DNA of 64,000 bases from Candidatus Woesearchaeota archaeon (GCA_018668595.1 JABJCP010000013.1:1-64000), one strand, 5' to 3'; shown: positions 47,476 to 56,277, counted from the first letter of the stretch. Notes: generated from the letters alone by a model not told the origin. Numbers and translations are program-made.

Positions 47476-48339
47476 TCAACAAATCCCCAACAATTCAATA
47501 ACTCCACTAGGAAGTTTTGCAACCTTAACTTTTGCTTCTCTTAATTTATTAATTTTAGATTTAGCAGAACCACTACTTCCAGAAATAATTGCTCCAGCAT
47601 GACCCATTTTCTTGCCTTCAGGCGCTGTTCTTCCGACGATATATGCAATAACTGGCTTTGAAATATTTTCTTTAATAAATTCTGCAGCACGCTCTTCTGC
47701 ATCACCGCCAATTTCTCCAATCAAAACAATTTTCTCAGTATTAGGATCATCTTGAAAGAATTTAAGAGCATCAATAAAATCAGTACCGATCAAAGGATCT
47801 CCACCAATGCCAACAACCGTAGATTGACCAATCCCCTTAGCAGTCATTTGATTAATAATTTCATAAGTTAGAGTTCCACTACGACTAACAACACCAACAT
47901 TACCTGATTTGAAAATGTGACCCGGCATTATACCAATTTTACAATGATCTGGACGAATAAATCCCGGACAATTAGGACCAAGTACTACAAGATTTTTTTC
48001 TTTTGCTTTATTTAAAATATCCATCGAATCATGAACTGGAATTCCTTCAGTTATCATAACAATATTAAGATTTGCACCAATTGCTTCAATTGCTGCAGCT
48101 TTTGCAAATCTCGCGGGAACAAAAATAATAGACCACTGTGCTTTGTGATTTTTTAGAGCATCAGCAACAGAATTGTAAACAGGTATTCCCTCAACTTCTT
48201 GACCTTGTTTTCCAGGAGTTACACCTGCAACAATATTAGATCCATACTCTTTCATAAACTTAGTATGAAACGAACCATGCTTGCCAGTAATACCCTGAAC
48301 AATAATTCCAGTTTCTTTTGTTAAATTTAAATTTGTCAT
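47476..48339 (-). CDS. sucD: Succinyl-CoA synthetase alpha subunit (ADP-forming)
   Basis: A 287-residue SucD. CoA-binding Rossmann domain near the start (VQGITGKHGSFHTKFMKEYG), GPNCPGFIRPDHCKIGIMPG in the middle, and KMGHAGAIISG with the phosphorylated histidine (about 243-253). With SucC it interconverts succinyl-CoA and succinate with ATP or GTP formation. SucC is upstream on the same strand, separated by the small membrane-protein gene. Confidence 0.93.
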   Translation of the reverse strand: MTNLNLTKETGIIVQGITGKHGSFHTKFMKEYGSNIVAGVTPGKQGQEVEGIPVYNSVADALKNHKAQWSIIFVPARFAKAAAIEAIGANLNIVMITEGIPVHDSMDILNKAKEKNLVVLGPNCPGFIRPDHCKIGIMPGHIFKSGNVGVVSRSGTLTYEIINQMTAKGIGQSTVVGIGGDPLIGTDFIDALKFFQDDPNTEKIVLIGEIGGDAEERAAEFIKENISKPVIAYIVGRTAPEGKKMGHAGAIISGSSGSAKSKINKLREAKVKVAKLPSGVIELLGIC

Positions 48340-48435
48340 TTTTTTATTATTACCTAATATTTTTGAATATTTTTAAATGATTTTAAATATTTTTTAATGA
48401 TTTTAAATAATGGTTATTCTAAATTTTAATATTTT

Positions 48436-48786
48436 TTATTCTAAAAATTCTAAATATTTTCTTTCAAAAAGTTCCTGAATAATATAATGTAAAACTAAAT
48501 ATAATATGAAAAAACTCCAAAATTCTCCACGAGTCAATGCGAAAACAGCACCAATAAAACAACTAGTTAGTAATGCTATCAAAAATGATATAAACTGCAT
48601 TGCTTTATTTATCCTGTACTTAGCAGTTAACAAAGCAATAAGTGCAATCACAAAAACTTTGATGAGTGTGTTTAATCCAGATCTAACACCAAATAATAAC
48701 ATTAAAAATAATAGTGCTGCTAAAAAAACCCAAAAAATCCAATTAGGCTCATTTGATGATGCTGATTTATTGAATAAAAACTTCAT
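48436..48786 (-). CDS. Small integral membrane protein between sucC and sucD
   Basis: About 116 residues with four hydrophobic segments (about 17-34, 39-55, 63-85 and 90-106). No family is recognised. The ATG at 48786 has AGGTG four to five bases upstream; an in-frame GTG two codons earlier would overlap that SD and is less likely. It lies within the sucC-sucD unit on the same strand, but a link to the citric acid cycle is not implied. Confidence 0.65.
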   Translation of the reverse strand: MKFLFNKSASSNEPNWIFWVFLAALLFLMLLFGVRSGLNTLIKVFVIALIALLTAKYRINKAMQFISFLIALLTSCFIGAVFALTRGEFWSFFILYLVLHYIIQELFERKYLEFLE

Positions 48787-48811
48787 TTTCACACCTTTAA
48801 TTAATTAACTA

Positions 48812-49936
48812 TTATTTTTCATTTGAATAAATTTTATTTTTTAAAACTTCTACACCTTGCTCCATAGAATCGATTGACGCAATATTTTCTGACTCTAATA
48901 ATTCTTTTGCTCGTGCCTCATTTGTACCAATAAGACGAACAACCATAGGTAGATCAATATTATTATTCTTTTTGTATTCTATAATTCCCTTAGCAACCTC
49001 ATCACATCTAGTAATGCCACCAAAAATATTTATGAATAAACCTTTCAAATCTTTATGCTTAAGAACAATATCAAGACAAGACTTAACTTTTTCAAAATCA
49101 GCCCCGCCACCAATATCTAAAAAATTAGCAGCAGTAACTCCAAATTCTTTTAAAACATCAAGAGTTGCCATGACAAGACCTGCACCATTACCAATAACTC
49201 CTACATCTCCGTCGAGCTCAACATAATTAATTCCTTTATTTGCGGCTTCAACTTCTAATCCACTAGACCTGTTAGCAACACACTCTAAAAAATTAGGATG
49301 GCGAAAAAGAGCATTATCATCAATCACAACTTTTGCGTCAGCTGCTACCCAATCATCACTGTCATCAACTTTAACAAGAGGATTAATCTCAACTAAAGAT
49401 GCATCATTTGCACGCATCAAGTTAAGCATTTTTCTAATAATTGGAAGAAGCTCATCGCACTCAATAAATTTAAGTTGTTTATGAATCTCATTTGGATCAA
49501 ATTCAATAAAAGGCAGTTTACAAATACTACCTGGTTTTGTTTTTGCAAGCTCCTCAATATCAATCCCCCCATCAGGACTGCAAATCATAAGAATTTTTTT
49601 AGAAGTCCTATCAATAGTCAATGCGACATAACGCTCTTTTTTTATAGACAACATTTCTTCTACAAGAATTTGATTAACTTTAAAACCCTTAAACTCTTTA
49701 CCCAACATATCATTTATTTCTGCTTGGGCTTTGTCTTTTGTAGAAAACTTAATTGCTCCTGCTTTCATACGACCACCCGTAAGAATTTGAGCTTTAATAA
49801 CAACATTATTGTCTCTAATAAACTTTAATTTTGAATCTAATTCATATAGATTGTCTTTAGTTATAAGAACACTCCTAGGAATAGAAATATCATATTTTTC
49901 AAAAAGTTTCTTTCCTTCATACTCACAAAGATCCAT
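48812..49936 (-). CDS. sucC: Succinyl-CoA synthetase beta subunit (ADP-forming)
   Basis: A 374-residue SucC with an ATP-grasp domain. It starts DLCEYEGKKLFEKYDISIPR, has KAQILTGGRMKAGAIKF (about 49-65), VEINPL (about 198-203), DGDVGVIGNGAGLVMATLD and NIFGGITRCDEVAKGI with the CoA-ligase domain at the end. Forms the heterodimer or tetramer with SucD. Promoter with a palindrome lies directly upstream. Confidence 0.94.
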   Translation of the reverse strand: MDLCEYEGKKLFEKYDISIPRSVLITKDNLYELDSKLKFIRDNNVVIKAQILTGGRMKAGAIKFSTKDKAQAEINDMLGKEFKGFKVNQILVEEMLSIKKERYVALTIDRTSKKILMICSPDGGIDIEELAKTKPGSICKLPFIEFDPNEIHKQLKFIECDELLPIIRKMLNLMRANDASLVEINPLVKVDDSDDWVAADAKVVIDDNALFRHPNFLECVANRSSGLEVEAANKGINYVELDGDVGVIGNGAGLVMATLDVLKEFGVTAANFLDIGGGADFEKVKSCLDIVLKHKDLKGLFINIFGGITRCDEVAKGIIEYKKNNNIDLPMVVRLIGTNEARAKELLESENIASIDSMEQGVEVLKNKIYSNEK

Positions 49937-49981
49937 AATTTAATCAATATAAAACAGAGTTTTTATAATTTTCTAAAAAAA

Positions 49982-50015
49982 CGGAAAATTTCCGAGTTGA
50001 TCAGCATATATAACC
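49982..50015 (-). promoter_or_regulatory. sucC promoter with palindrome CGGAAAATTTCCG
   Basis: On the minus strand a TATA-like element (forward about 50003-50013) precedes the 13-bp palindrome at 49982-49994, which covers the expected transcription start, so it may be an operator. A T-run follows the palindrome on the minus strand, so it could also end the transcript of the nucleoside hydrolase gene upstream. A related sequence, CGGAAGATCTCCG, lies at 56088-56100. Confidence 0.45.
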
Positions 50016-50034
50016 CTACCAATAACTGCAGTGT

Positions 50035-50883
50035 TTAAATTCTAGGATATAAGAATTCCATGAAATCGTCATATTTTGCATTGCTGCTAACAACTGTATT
50101 TATTCCTGAGTTTGATAAAGACATTATTCCACTATCTGCCATAACTAGTTTTTCTGTTTTGAAATCTATTAAATCAGGACGGATTAATGCTGCAAGTGTA
50201 AGAGGATCGTGCATTAAAGATGCAGGATAAAAATTGTTGAAGAAATTATCAATACTTTGTTTTGCAAGCTCACCTATTTTAGGATTCTCTGAAATTTTTT
50301 TATACAATTTATGATCTTTATCCACTGCAAGTTTCATATTAAAAGTTGTATCACTTAAAACATACTTTTTTTGAACTAGCGAATTAAATACCTTAATTGC
50401 AGAACTTGTATCCATTCTAACATTATGTTCTGCTTTATTTTTATTACGATAATTAATAGCACCACCCATCATTAAAACATCAACTTTGTTAATTAATTCA
50501 GGATATTTAGTTAGAAAATTTGCTATGTTTGTTTGCGGACCAATGCACGCAATAGTTGTGTGATTATTTGACTTGATAATGTCTGCCATTGCACCTAAAT
50601 AATCATCATCTTGGTTTTGCTCTGGAACTAAGTTATCAATTGTGCAATATCTAGGATTGTTTAATGTAGTGCCTTTAACAACAGGAGTAGAGTTGTTTAA
50701 ATTTTTAAAAAGTTCTCTTGTAAAATTTGCACGATAACCTTTCCACTCGTCACAAGTTGTAACTAAATCTAAGCTTACTTCAGGAGAATTGATTGCAAAC
50801 ATAAGTGCAAAAAGATCATCAGGATCACAACCAATATCAGTGTCTAAAATTATGTGTTTTTGATATTGATTTTTTTCATTCAT
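50035..50883 (-). CDS. Inosine-uridine preferring nucleoside hydrolase
   Basis: A 282-residue nucleoside hydrolase. The N-terminal calcium-binding ILDTDIGCDPDDLFAL (about 11-26), IACIGPQTNIANFL, MMGGAINYRNKNKAEHNVRMD and the C-terminal LMHDPLTLAAL (with His-Asp) match the family. It splits ribonucleosides into base and ribose for salvage. One base from the exonuclease gene upstream; both probably form one unit. Confidence 0.9.
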   Translation of the reverse strand: MNEKNQYQKHIILDTDIGCDPDDLFALMFAINSPEVSLDLVTTCDEWKGYRANFTRELFKNLNNSTPVVKGTTLNNPRYCTIDNLVPEQNQDDDYLGAMADIIKSNNHTTIACIGPQTNIANFLTKYPELINKVDVLMMGGAINYRNKNKAEHNVRMDTSSAIKVFNSLVQKKYVLSDTTFNMKLAVDKDHKLYKKISENPKIGELAKQSIDNFFNNFYPASLMHDPLTLAALIRPDLIDFKTEKLVMADSGIMSLSNSGINTVVSSNAKYDDFMEFLYPRI

Positions 50884-51510
50884 TTATTCCACTATTTTAA
50901 AATTATTTTTTATCATGTCTAAAACAAATTCCATTTCTTTAGCCTGTTGAATTGCATCATCAAGACCATTATGATTTAATCCTTCATTTCTAATTTTCAA
51001 ATCACTAATATGAGCATAAAGATTATTTCGCGCTCCGCGGTATAAAGAATTAATATCCTCCCCTCCATGTCTGAACGGATCTTCTTTACTGTAAAAATTA
51101 TCAAAATACCAACTAATAAACATACCATCAAATTTTATTGGAGCTGCTGCAAGAATTGGCCTATAATTTTCAGAATTTTCTATTATCCAATCAGCAAATT
51201 CAAGCATTGCCTGATGAGGATGAGTTCCTTTTGCTTCAAGAACTGTTAAAGCTCGCTTTGGCATAAAATATCTGCTTTTAGGATTAAACTCAGGAATATG
51301 TTTTAGAGGCTCTAAACATTTTAATCCAAGACAACCAATTTTCATAGCTTCTTTTTGATAATTAGAAGAAATTGGTTGTAGTTCTCTGTAAAACTGAATA
51401 TCTGTATTTCCCACAATACACGCCCCAAAGGATAACATAGAATACTTGCCAGGAGTTCTACCTGCAGCCTCTACATCTACTGAAAAATATAATTTGTGTT
51501 TTTTTGCCAT
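50884..51510 (-). CDS. DEDD-family 3'-5' exonuclease-like protein
   Basis: A 208-residue protein. Exo I motif FSVDVEAAG (D and E, about 9-16), a middle segment PILAAAPIKFDGMFISWYF with the Exo II Asp, and LNHNGLDDAIQQA with the His and Asp of Exo III (DEDDh type). Related proteins trim RNA or DNA ends. An unusual run of nine G precedes the gene on the coding strand. The stop is directly followed by the nucleoside hydrolase ATG. Confidence 0.8.
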   Translation of the reverse strand: MAKKHKLYFSVDVEAAGRTPGKYSMLSFGACIVGNTDIQFYRELQPISSNYQKEAMKIGCLGLKCLEPLKHIPEFNPKSRYFMPKRALTVLEAKGTHPHQAMLEFADWIIENSENYRPILAAAPIKFDGMFISWYFDNFYSKEDPFRHGGEDINSLYRGARNNLYAHISDLKIRNEGLNHNGLDDAIQQAKEMEFVLDMIKNNFKIVE

Positions 51511-51522
51511 TTTGATTGTTTA

Positions 51523-51531
51523 CCCCCCCCC
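51523..51531 (-). repeat. Run of nine G upstream of the exonuclease gene
   Basis: Nine C on the plus strand (G on the coding strand) lie about 13 bases before the start codon. It is the only such run in this AT-rich window. It could pair with the 16S tail as a crude ribosome binding site, or vary in length. Confidence 0.7.
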
Positions 51532-51594
51532 AATACTAGCTTTAGAATAGGCAAATATAAGGTTTATGTATGTATAGAATATATTTTTTGAAGA

Positions 51595-52170
51595 TTAATT
51601 AAAACACAACTCATAGAAATTTTTTAAAAGAGTTAACCCATTCTGTCCTGATACTTCTGGATGGAATTGAACACCATACAAAGGCTTAGTTTTGTGTTTG
51701 ATTACTTCAACTTCTGTTGGTTTTGAGCTTGCTAAAAGCAGGAAGTTTTTTGGGAGATCAATGTATTCGCAATGATTCTCTGTGAAAATAGAACTCTTTG
51801 GAAGGTCTTTGAATAATGGATCTGCTTTTATTATATTGATTTCATGATCTAATTTTATTCTTTCACCATGCAAAAGCTGGGCTCCAAATAAATGACCAAG
51901 AATTTGATGAGAAAGACAAATACCAAGAAAAGGAACATCTAAATCTTTTATGAATTGAAATTTTTGAAAGTATTCATCGGGTTCTTTAGTTAAAATAGTT
52001 GGACCACCACTGCCAATAATTCCTTTTATGTTTTCTGATTTTATTAAATCAAAAATGTTTTGAAGTTTATCTGCACTTATTTTTTTATTTTTTATGTTTA
52101 ACTTATTAAGAGATTTGGAAATAAATGAAATGTAAGAACTTCCACAGTCAATTATTAAAATCATTTGCAT
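51595..52170 (-). CDS. Class I glutamine amidotransferase, GuaA-type glutaminase subunit
   Basis: A 191-residue class I GATase. IIDCGSSY near the start, the nucleophile elbow GICLSHQILGHLFGA (about 84-98) with the catalytic Cys, and YGVQFHPEVSG (about 164-174) with catalytic His and Glu. The length and layout fit the separate glutaminase subunit of archaeal GMP synthase. The synthetase subunit is not in the window, so another amidotransferase partner is possible. Its start overlaps the stop of the MFS gene by 10 bp. Confidence 0.8.
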   Translation of the reverse strand: MQMILIIDCGSSYISFISKSLNKLNIKNKKISADKLQNIFDLIKSENIKGIIGSGGPTILTKEPDEYFQKFQFIKDLDVPFLGICLSHQILGHLFGAQLLHGERIKLDHEINIIKADPLFKDLPKSSIFTENHCEYIDLPKNFLLLASSKPTEVEVIKHKTKPLYGVQFHPEVSGQNGLTLLKNFYELCFN

Positions 52171-53366
52171 ACCTCTTTAAAATTTTTATTTCTAGCATAA
52201 AGATGCAACAAGAATACCCAAACCACAAAGAAAATTCCTAACGAGAGGAATGAAAATTGCATTGACTTAAATTTTATCAAATATCCAATAATTGGAAAGA
52301 ACAGAAAAAAAGCCAAATTATCAAACATATTCTTTATTGAAAGCATTGTTGCACGATGAGAAGATTCTATATGAGCATTCATATAATGATTAATAATTAC
52401 CACAAAAAAACCACTAACAAAAGGAATAAACATGTAAAGCGCAGCACCTGCAAAAGGAATCATTAATGCACAAAAAAATACACCAACGCCTGCAAGAACT
52501 TGAATTGCTCTTAATGTTTTTGCTTCTCCGAGATATTCTTCTATCTGATTAGCTTTCTTAGATGCATATGCAATAATCATAGACGAGATAAATGCAATTA
52601 AACCAATTACCGAAATAGGAATTTGAATTTCTTTAAGATATGCAGAAGACATAGACATTAAAGCATGAATGATTAGGTATACTGGAAACGAATAAAGCAC
52701 CAAGTATTTTACATATTTATGATTCTTAAAATAAGTCCAACCTTCTTTGAAATGAAGCATTGATGATTTGATTGATAACTGTTTATTTGACTGAAATGGT
52801 TCTTCTAATAAAAAAGTAAGTATGAATCCTACAAATGCAAAGGGAATAGAAATAATTGCAGGAAGTTTAGGATTAATTGTAAACAGAATTGAACCTGCTA
52901 TAAAAAAAACAGCCATAGAAACATTCATAATCATATGAAACTTACCATAAATTTCTTTATGCTTGTGTTCTATTTTTAATTTTTTAAGAGTGTCATAAAG
53001 TAATGCATCGTCAGCACCAGAACTAAGACTAACTGCAAAACCGCTAATTATTTTTGCAATAAAAAAAATCCAGAAGCCATTAAAAAACGCAACAAGAAAT
53101 AATTCTATAACGTATGCAAATCTTGCGATCATCAAAGTTTTCTTTTTTCCAATAATATCTGCAACAACTCCTGACGGAACTTCAAACAAAAGAATTGTTA
53201 AAGAAAAGACACCCATTATTACTGCAAATTGTTCGATTGGAACTTGAGATGCCACATAAAACAAAGCAAGAACAGGAATGTAAAATCTCGCCCACATCAA
53301 ACTACCAATGATATAGAATAAAATAATATTTCTTTGGAATAAATTTCTTTGAAATAAATTAACCAT
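52161..53366 (-). CDS. MFS transporter
   Basis: About 401 residues with around twelve membrane helices. Between helices 2 and 3 lies FEVPSGVVADIIGKKKTLMIARF, the conserved MFS loop; it resembles drug or metabolite exporters. I take the start at 53366 (MVNLF), because a minus-strand TATA box (forward about 53388-53398) lies inside the longer frame that begins at 53414, leaving an almost leaderless message. Near the start NLFQRNLFQRN shows a five-residue tandem duplication. The substrate is unknown. Confidence 0.85.
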   Translation of the reverse strand: MVNLFQRNLFQRNIILFYIIGSLMWARFYIPVLALFYVASQVPIEQFAVIMGVFSLTILLFEVPSGVVADIIGKKKTLMIARFAYVIELFLVAFFNGFWIFFIAKIISGFAVSLSSGADDALLYDTLKKLKIEHKHKEIYGKFHMIMNVSMAVFFIAGSILFTINPKLPAIISIPFAFVGFILTFLLEEPFQSNKQLSIKSSMLHFKEGWTYFKNHKYVKYLVLYSFPVYLIIHALMSMSSAYLKEIQIPISVIGLIAFISSMIIAYASKKANQIEEYLGEAKTLRAIQVLAGVGVFFCALMIPFAGAALYMFIPFVSGFFVVIINHYMNAHIESSHRATMLSIKNMFDNLAFFLFFPIIGYLIKFKSMQFSFLSLGIFFVVWVFLLHLYARNKNFKEVCK

Positions 53367-53444
53367 ATTAGTGAATCTTTGAAGATATATTATAAAAAGC
53401 TTTGTGACTATCAAATAGAAGTAGAGATCAAAATAAGAAATCTA

Positions 53445-53843
53445 TTAGAAATTACGTAAATTAGGAAGAGGAATTTTATCTTTCTTTTTATTGCAAAAAT
53501 CTAAGAATTCTTTTTCGTATCCTGCATTTTTTGCAACAACATATGCAGTTTGTCTACCGCACCACGTTATTGGCGTGTTTTTGAAATCATCCTCTTTGAA
53601 ACCATTACTTTCTTCAATTCTTTGTTCGAGTTTTGATTTTAATTTGAATTGATTATTAATTATTGAAAGACTTGCTAATGCTCCAATTGCTAGAAAATTA
53701 TGAAAACCATTTTCGACATAAACAGAATGAACTAATGCGCCAAAAGATACCAAATATACTGAAGTTGCATAAGGTGCAACACGAAATGCATTATATGCGC
53801 GCTCATATGCATTTTTAGCCCCTGATTTGAATGAATCTAACAT
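53445..53843 (-). CDS. Hypothetical protein, 132 aa, with one membrane segment or two
   Basis: Not recognised. An N-terminal amphipathic start (FKSGAKNAYERAYNAFRV) is followed by hydrophobic stretches at about 24-42 and 48-62, then a soluble C-terminal part with two Cys. It is directly upstream of the MFS gene on the same strand, with about 80 bp to the preferred MFS start. Confidence 0.55.
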   Translation of the reverse strand: MLDSFKSGAKNAYERAYNAFRVAPYATSVYLVSFGALVHSVYVENGFHNFLAIGALASLSIINNQFKLKSKLEQRIEESNGFKEDDFKNTPITWCGRQTAYVVAKNAGYEKEFLDFCNKKKDKIPLPNLRNF

Positions 53844-53887
53844 AATTAAAAGGTAAACTAGCTCACTTATAAAAATTTTGTTTTGTT

Positions 53888-53926
53888 TCTACTTTAAAGT
53901 AGTTATTTAACGAAAGGTTTATAAAT
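53888..53926 (+). promoter_or_regulatory. Promoter of the four-paralogue operon with palindrome
   Basis: TCTACTTTAAAGTAGT (53888-53903) contains a perfect 14-bp palindrome, CTACTTTAAAGTAG. ACGAAAGG and the TATA box TTTATAAAT (53918-53926) follow at the regulon spacing (about 22 bp). The leader is about 65 nt. Confidence 0.7.
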
Positions 53927-54014
53927 AGTAAGGGCATTGCTATAGATATAATATAGACAATATAGACCACCATACTAATTATGTTGAGATATTAATAGAA
54001 CCAGAGGGGCATTT

Positions 54015-54500
54015 ATGAATCAAAATCAACTACAAGTCGAAGAAAAAGATCCTATTGTGAGATATAATCAAATCTCCAAAGAATACTGCAAAATTTTTGG
54101 ACTTACCTGGACTCTTGATGAAATAGTAAAAAAATCAAAAGAACTAATAGACACAATAACAGAAGTTTCAAAAGAATACGAGAAAAAAATAAATGTTTTT
54201 GAACCACAACTATTCTATAAACATCAAGGAATGAATGTTGAATATGACAATTTAGAAAATGCATTAAAATTCATGACAACAAAAAAAGAACAAAAAAAAG
54301 GAGTCTTAAAATTTATCCAAAAATTTAATATTAATGAACAAGTAGAATGCACAATTTTATATTCTCAAACAGGACACTTTGATTCTAAAAGAAATAGACA
54401 AGAAGATTCTGCAGCAATATCAATACGAGTAATACCAAACCACTTAACACCAAAAGACAGAGCATTTTACCATAATTTATTTGGAAAAATACACAATTAA
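54015..54500 (+). CDS. Tandem family protein 1 (161 aa), unknown
   Basis: First of four homologous genes. The common layout is: a variable start, WTLDEIVKKSKELIDTITEVSKEYEKKI (a helix), a strand ending HQGMNVE, a helix with LKFMTTKKEQKKG, and a C-terminal HLTPKDRAFYHNLFGKI. No known family, enzyme motif or export signal is recognised. AGAGGGGC just before the ATG is the only ribosome binding site like sequence in the operon. Expressed from the palindrome promoter. Confidence 0.75.
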   Translation: MNQNQLQVEEKDPIVRYNQISKEYCKIFGLTWTLDEIVKKSKELIDTITEVSKEYEKKINVFEPQLFYKHQGMNVEYDNLENALKFMTTKKEQKKGVLKFIQKFNINEQVECTILYSQTGHFDSKRNRQEDSAAISIRVIPNHLTPKDRAFYHNLFGKIHN

Positions 54501-54517
54501 TAATATTAAAAGAAATA

Positions 54518-55051
54518 ATGCTAATAAAAATGAAAACGACATTTTGTGAACTAAAATACAAACATGGTCCTAGACCCTACACCTACAAAAGTAATGCAGT
54601 TAGAGTCACGTATAGCACAATAAAAATAGAAAAAAAGAAACCATTCAAAAGAAAATGGACTTTGGACGAGATAGTTTCTGAAACAGAAAAAATAACTCAA
54701 AAAGTAAAAGAAATATCTGAAAAATACAAAAAAGAAATCGAAACACAAGATATTGAAATAAATTATACAGACAAAGGAATAACTGTGGAGAAAGATAGTG
54801 TTGAAAGTGTAAAAAACATATTAACCTCGTCAAAACAACAACAACAATGCATAACTGCAGTAGAACAAAAAATGCACCTGGACAACACAGAATTAGTTCG
54901 TATAAACTATATACCTACAAGCGAAAAAAAAGTTCACCCCTACACAAAAATAAACAATCCTCGACTAACAATACACATATTTCCTAGCATGTTGACAGAA
55001 CAGGATACGCATTATTTTCAAGAAATAATAAATGAACTAAAAAAAACATAG
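54518..55051 (+). CDS. Tandem family protein 2 (177 aa), unknown
   Basis: Second paralogue, with a basic N-terminal part of about 45 residues unlike the others, then WTLDEIVSETEKITQKVKEISEKYKKEI, KGITVEKDSVES, LTSSKQQQQC and a C-terminal MLTEQDTHYFQEIINEL. The start may be the ATG at 54518 or at 54530; neither has an SD. It lies 17 bp behind the first gene. Confidence 0.72.
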   Translation: MLIKMKTTFCELKYKHGPRPYTYKSNAVRVTYSTIKIEKKKPFKRKWTLDEIVSETEKITQKVKEISEKYKKEIETQDIEINYTDKGITVEKDSVESVKNILTSSKQQQQCITAVEQKMHLDNTELVRINYIPTSEKKVHPYTKINNPRLTIHIFPSMLTEQDTHYFQEIINELKKT

Positions 55052-55059
55052 ATAAAAAA

Positions 55060-55545
55060 ATGACACAAGAACTAACAGACAAATTAACAGAATCAAAACC
55101 CGAACCAAGCGTAGAATATAATTCAATAAAAAAAACCTACACAAAATCATTCGATCGATGTTGGAGCATAGATGAACTAGTTCAAAAATCCGAAGAACTA
55201 ATTACAACCATAAGAGAAGTTTCAAAAAAATATGAAAAAGAATTAACCCAAACACCTGCAACTGTTGATTACGAACATGATGGAATGAAAGTAAAAGAAG
55301 ATTCAATAGAATCTGCAAAAGAATTTATGAAAACAAAAAAGCAACAAAAACAAGGACTCATATACTTAACAAAAAAATTTGAAATTGGAAATCAAGATAT
55401 GAATGGAAGCATAATTTACACAATAAATGAAACTAAGTCAATACAAGACTGCGGGTGTCCTAAAATCACATTAATAATTAAACCTAACAAATTAACTGTA
55501 AAAGATAGACGATTCTATCACGAACTATACCAAACTCTAAAATAA
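55060..55545 (+). CDS. Tandem family protein 3 (161 aa), unknown
   Basis: Third paralogue: WSIDELVQKSEELITTIREVSKKYEKEL, YEHDGMKVKEDSIES, MKTKKQQKQG, a CGCPK turn, and KLTVKDRRFYHELY. Its first 13 residues are nearly the same as those of the next gene (MTQELTDKLTESK against MTQELADKLTESK), indicating a recent duplication. The ATG follows GATAAAAAA and no SD is visible, the same in the next gene. Confidence 0.75.
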   Translation: MTQELTDKLTESKPEPSVEYNSIKKTYTKSFDRCWSIDELVQKSEELITTIREVSKKYEKELTQTPATVDYEHDGMKVKEDSIESAKEFMKTKKQQKQGLIYLTKKFEIGNQDMNGSIIYTINETKSIQDCGCPKITLIIKPNKLTVKDRRFYHELYQTLK

Positions 55546-55555
55546 GATAAAAAAA

Positions 55556-56059
55556 ATGACTCAAGAACTAGCAGACAAATTAACAGAAAGTAAAGAAAAT
55601 GCGAAAGTATCGTATGACCCAATCAAAAGAACCTACACAAGATTCTGGGGAATACCTCGGAGTCTAGATGCAATTGTAAAAAAATCTCAACTAGTAATTG
55701 AAATTTTAAAAGACATTGCAGAACACTATGGAAAAGAAATAGAGGTGTTTGATGCTACAGTAACCTATTCGCACGATGGAATGAATGTTCGAGCAGCCAG
55801 TGTTGAAAATGCACGCAAATACCTTACTACAAGCAGGAATCAAAAAAAAGGATTGACAAACTATTCTCAAAAATTTAAAACAACAGATGGCAAAATAACA
55901 GCAACAATAAACCATCGCAATGCAATTGGTTGCCCAGGATGTCCTATAATTATATGCCCTGGAAAATATGATAGCGAATATACACTCAAAATACAAACTC
56001 AAAAAATGACTGCAAAAGATCAACCATTTTATGCTGAACTGAAGAAGAAGTTGCATTAA
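55556..56059 (+). CDS. Tandem family protein 4 (167 aa), unknown
   Basis: Fourth paralogue, RSLDAIVKKSQLVIEILKDIAEHYGKEI, YSHDGMNVRAASVEN, LTTSRNQKKG, GCPGCP (like the CGCP of copy 3) and KMTAKDQPFYAELKKKL. The two cysteine pairs in copies 3 and 4 could bind a metal, but copies 1 and 2 lack them. Ends the operon. Confidence 0.75.
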   Translation: MTQELADKLTESKENAKVSYDPIKRTYTRFWGIPRSLDAIVKKSQLVIEILKDIAEHYGKEIEVFDATVTYSHDGMNVRAASVENARKYLTTSRNQKKGLTNYSQKFKTTDGKITATINHRNAIGCPGCPIIICPGKYDSEYTLKIQTQKMTAKDQPFYAELKKKLH

Positions 56060-56169
56060 GGAAAATAATTAATTAATTCTTAATAATCGGAAGATCTCCG
56101 AAAAATCTCGCGAAGTATTAAAAAAAAATAATGAGCACTATATTTATTTAATATATAGGTGAATGTAAA

Positions 56170-56277
56170 ATGCAAACATTTAATAATGATGAGAGCGCAT
56201 ATACTAGTATGATAAAAAAAATAAAAATCGTTGAAACGAGTAAACTTATTCTAGTTAGAATACTATCTTGTTGTTAA
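56170..56277 (+). CDS. Small ORF (35 aa) ending Cys-Cys before cysteine synthase
   Basis: ATG at 56170, preceded by AGGTGA at 7 bases, a good SD. A TATA-like ACTATATTTATTTAATATA lies at about 56138-56156. The peptide ends SCC then stop, 73 bp before the cysteine synthase start. Cys codons at the end of a leader peptide are a known device for cysteine-sensing attenuation in bacteria (mycobacterial cysteine leaders), so a leader role is possible. The rest of the gap 56060-56349 holds the near-palindrome CGGAAGATCTCCG (56088-56100) and no other gene. Confidence 0.45.
   Translation: MQTFNNDESAYTSMIKKIKIVETSKLILVRILSCC

Noticed and set aside
49982-49994. Firm call of an intrinsic terminator at the CGGAAAATTTCCG palindrome
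   Set aside because: The arms are short and AT-rich, and it also sits at the expected sucC transcription start, so an operator is just as likely.
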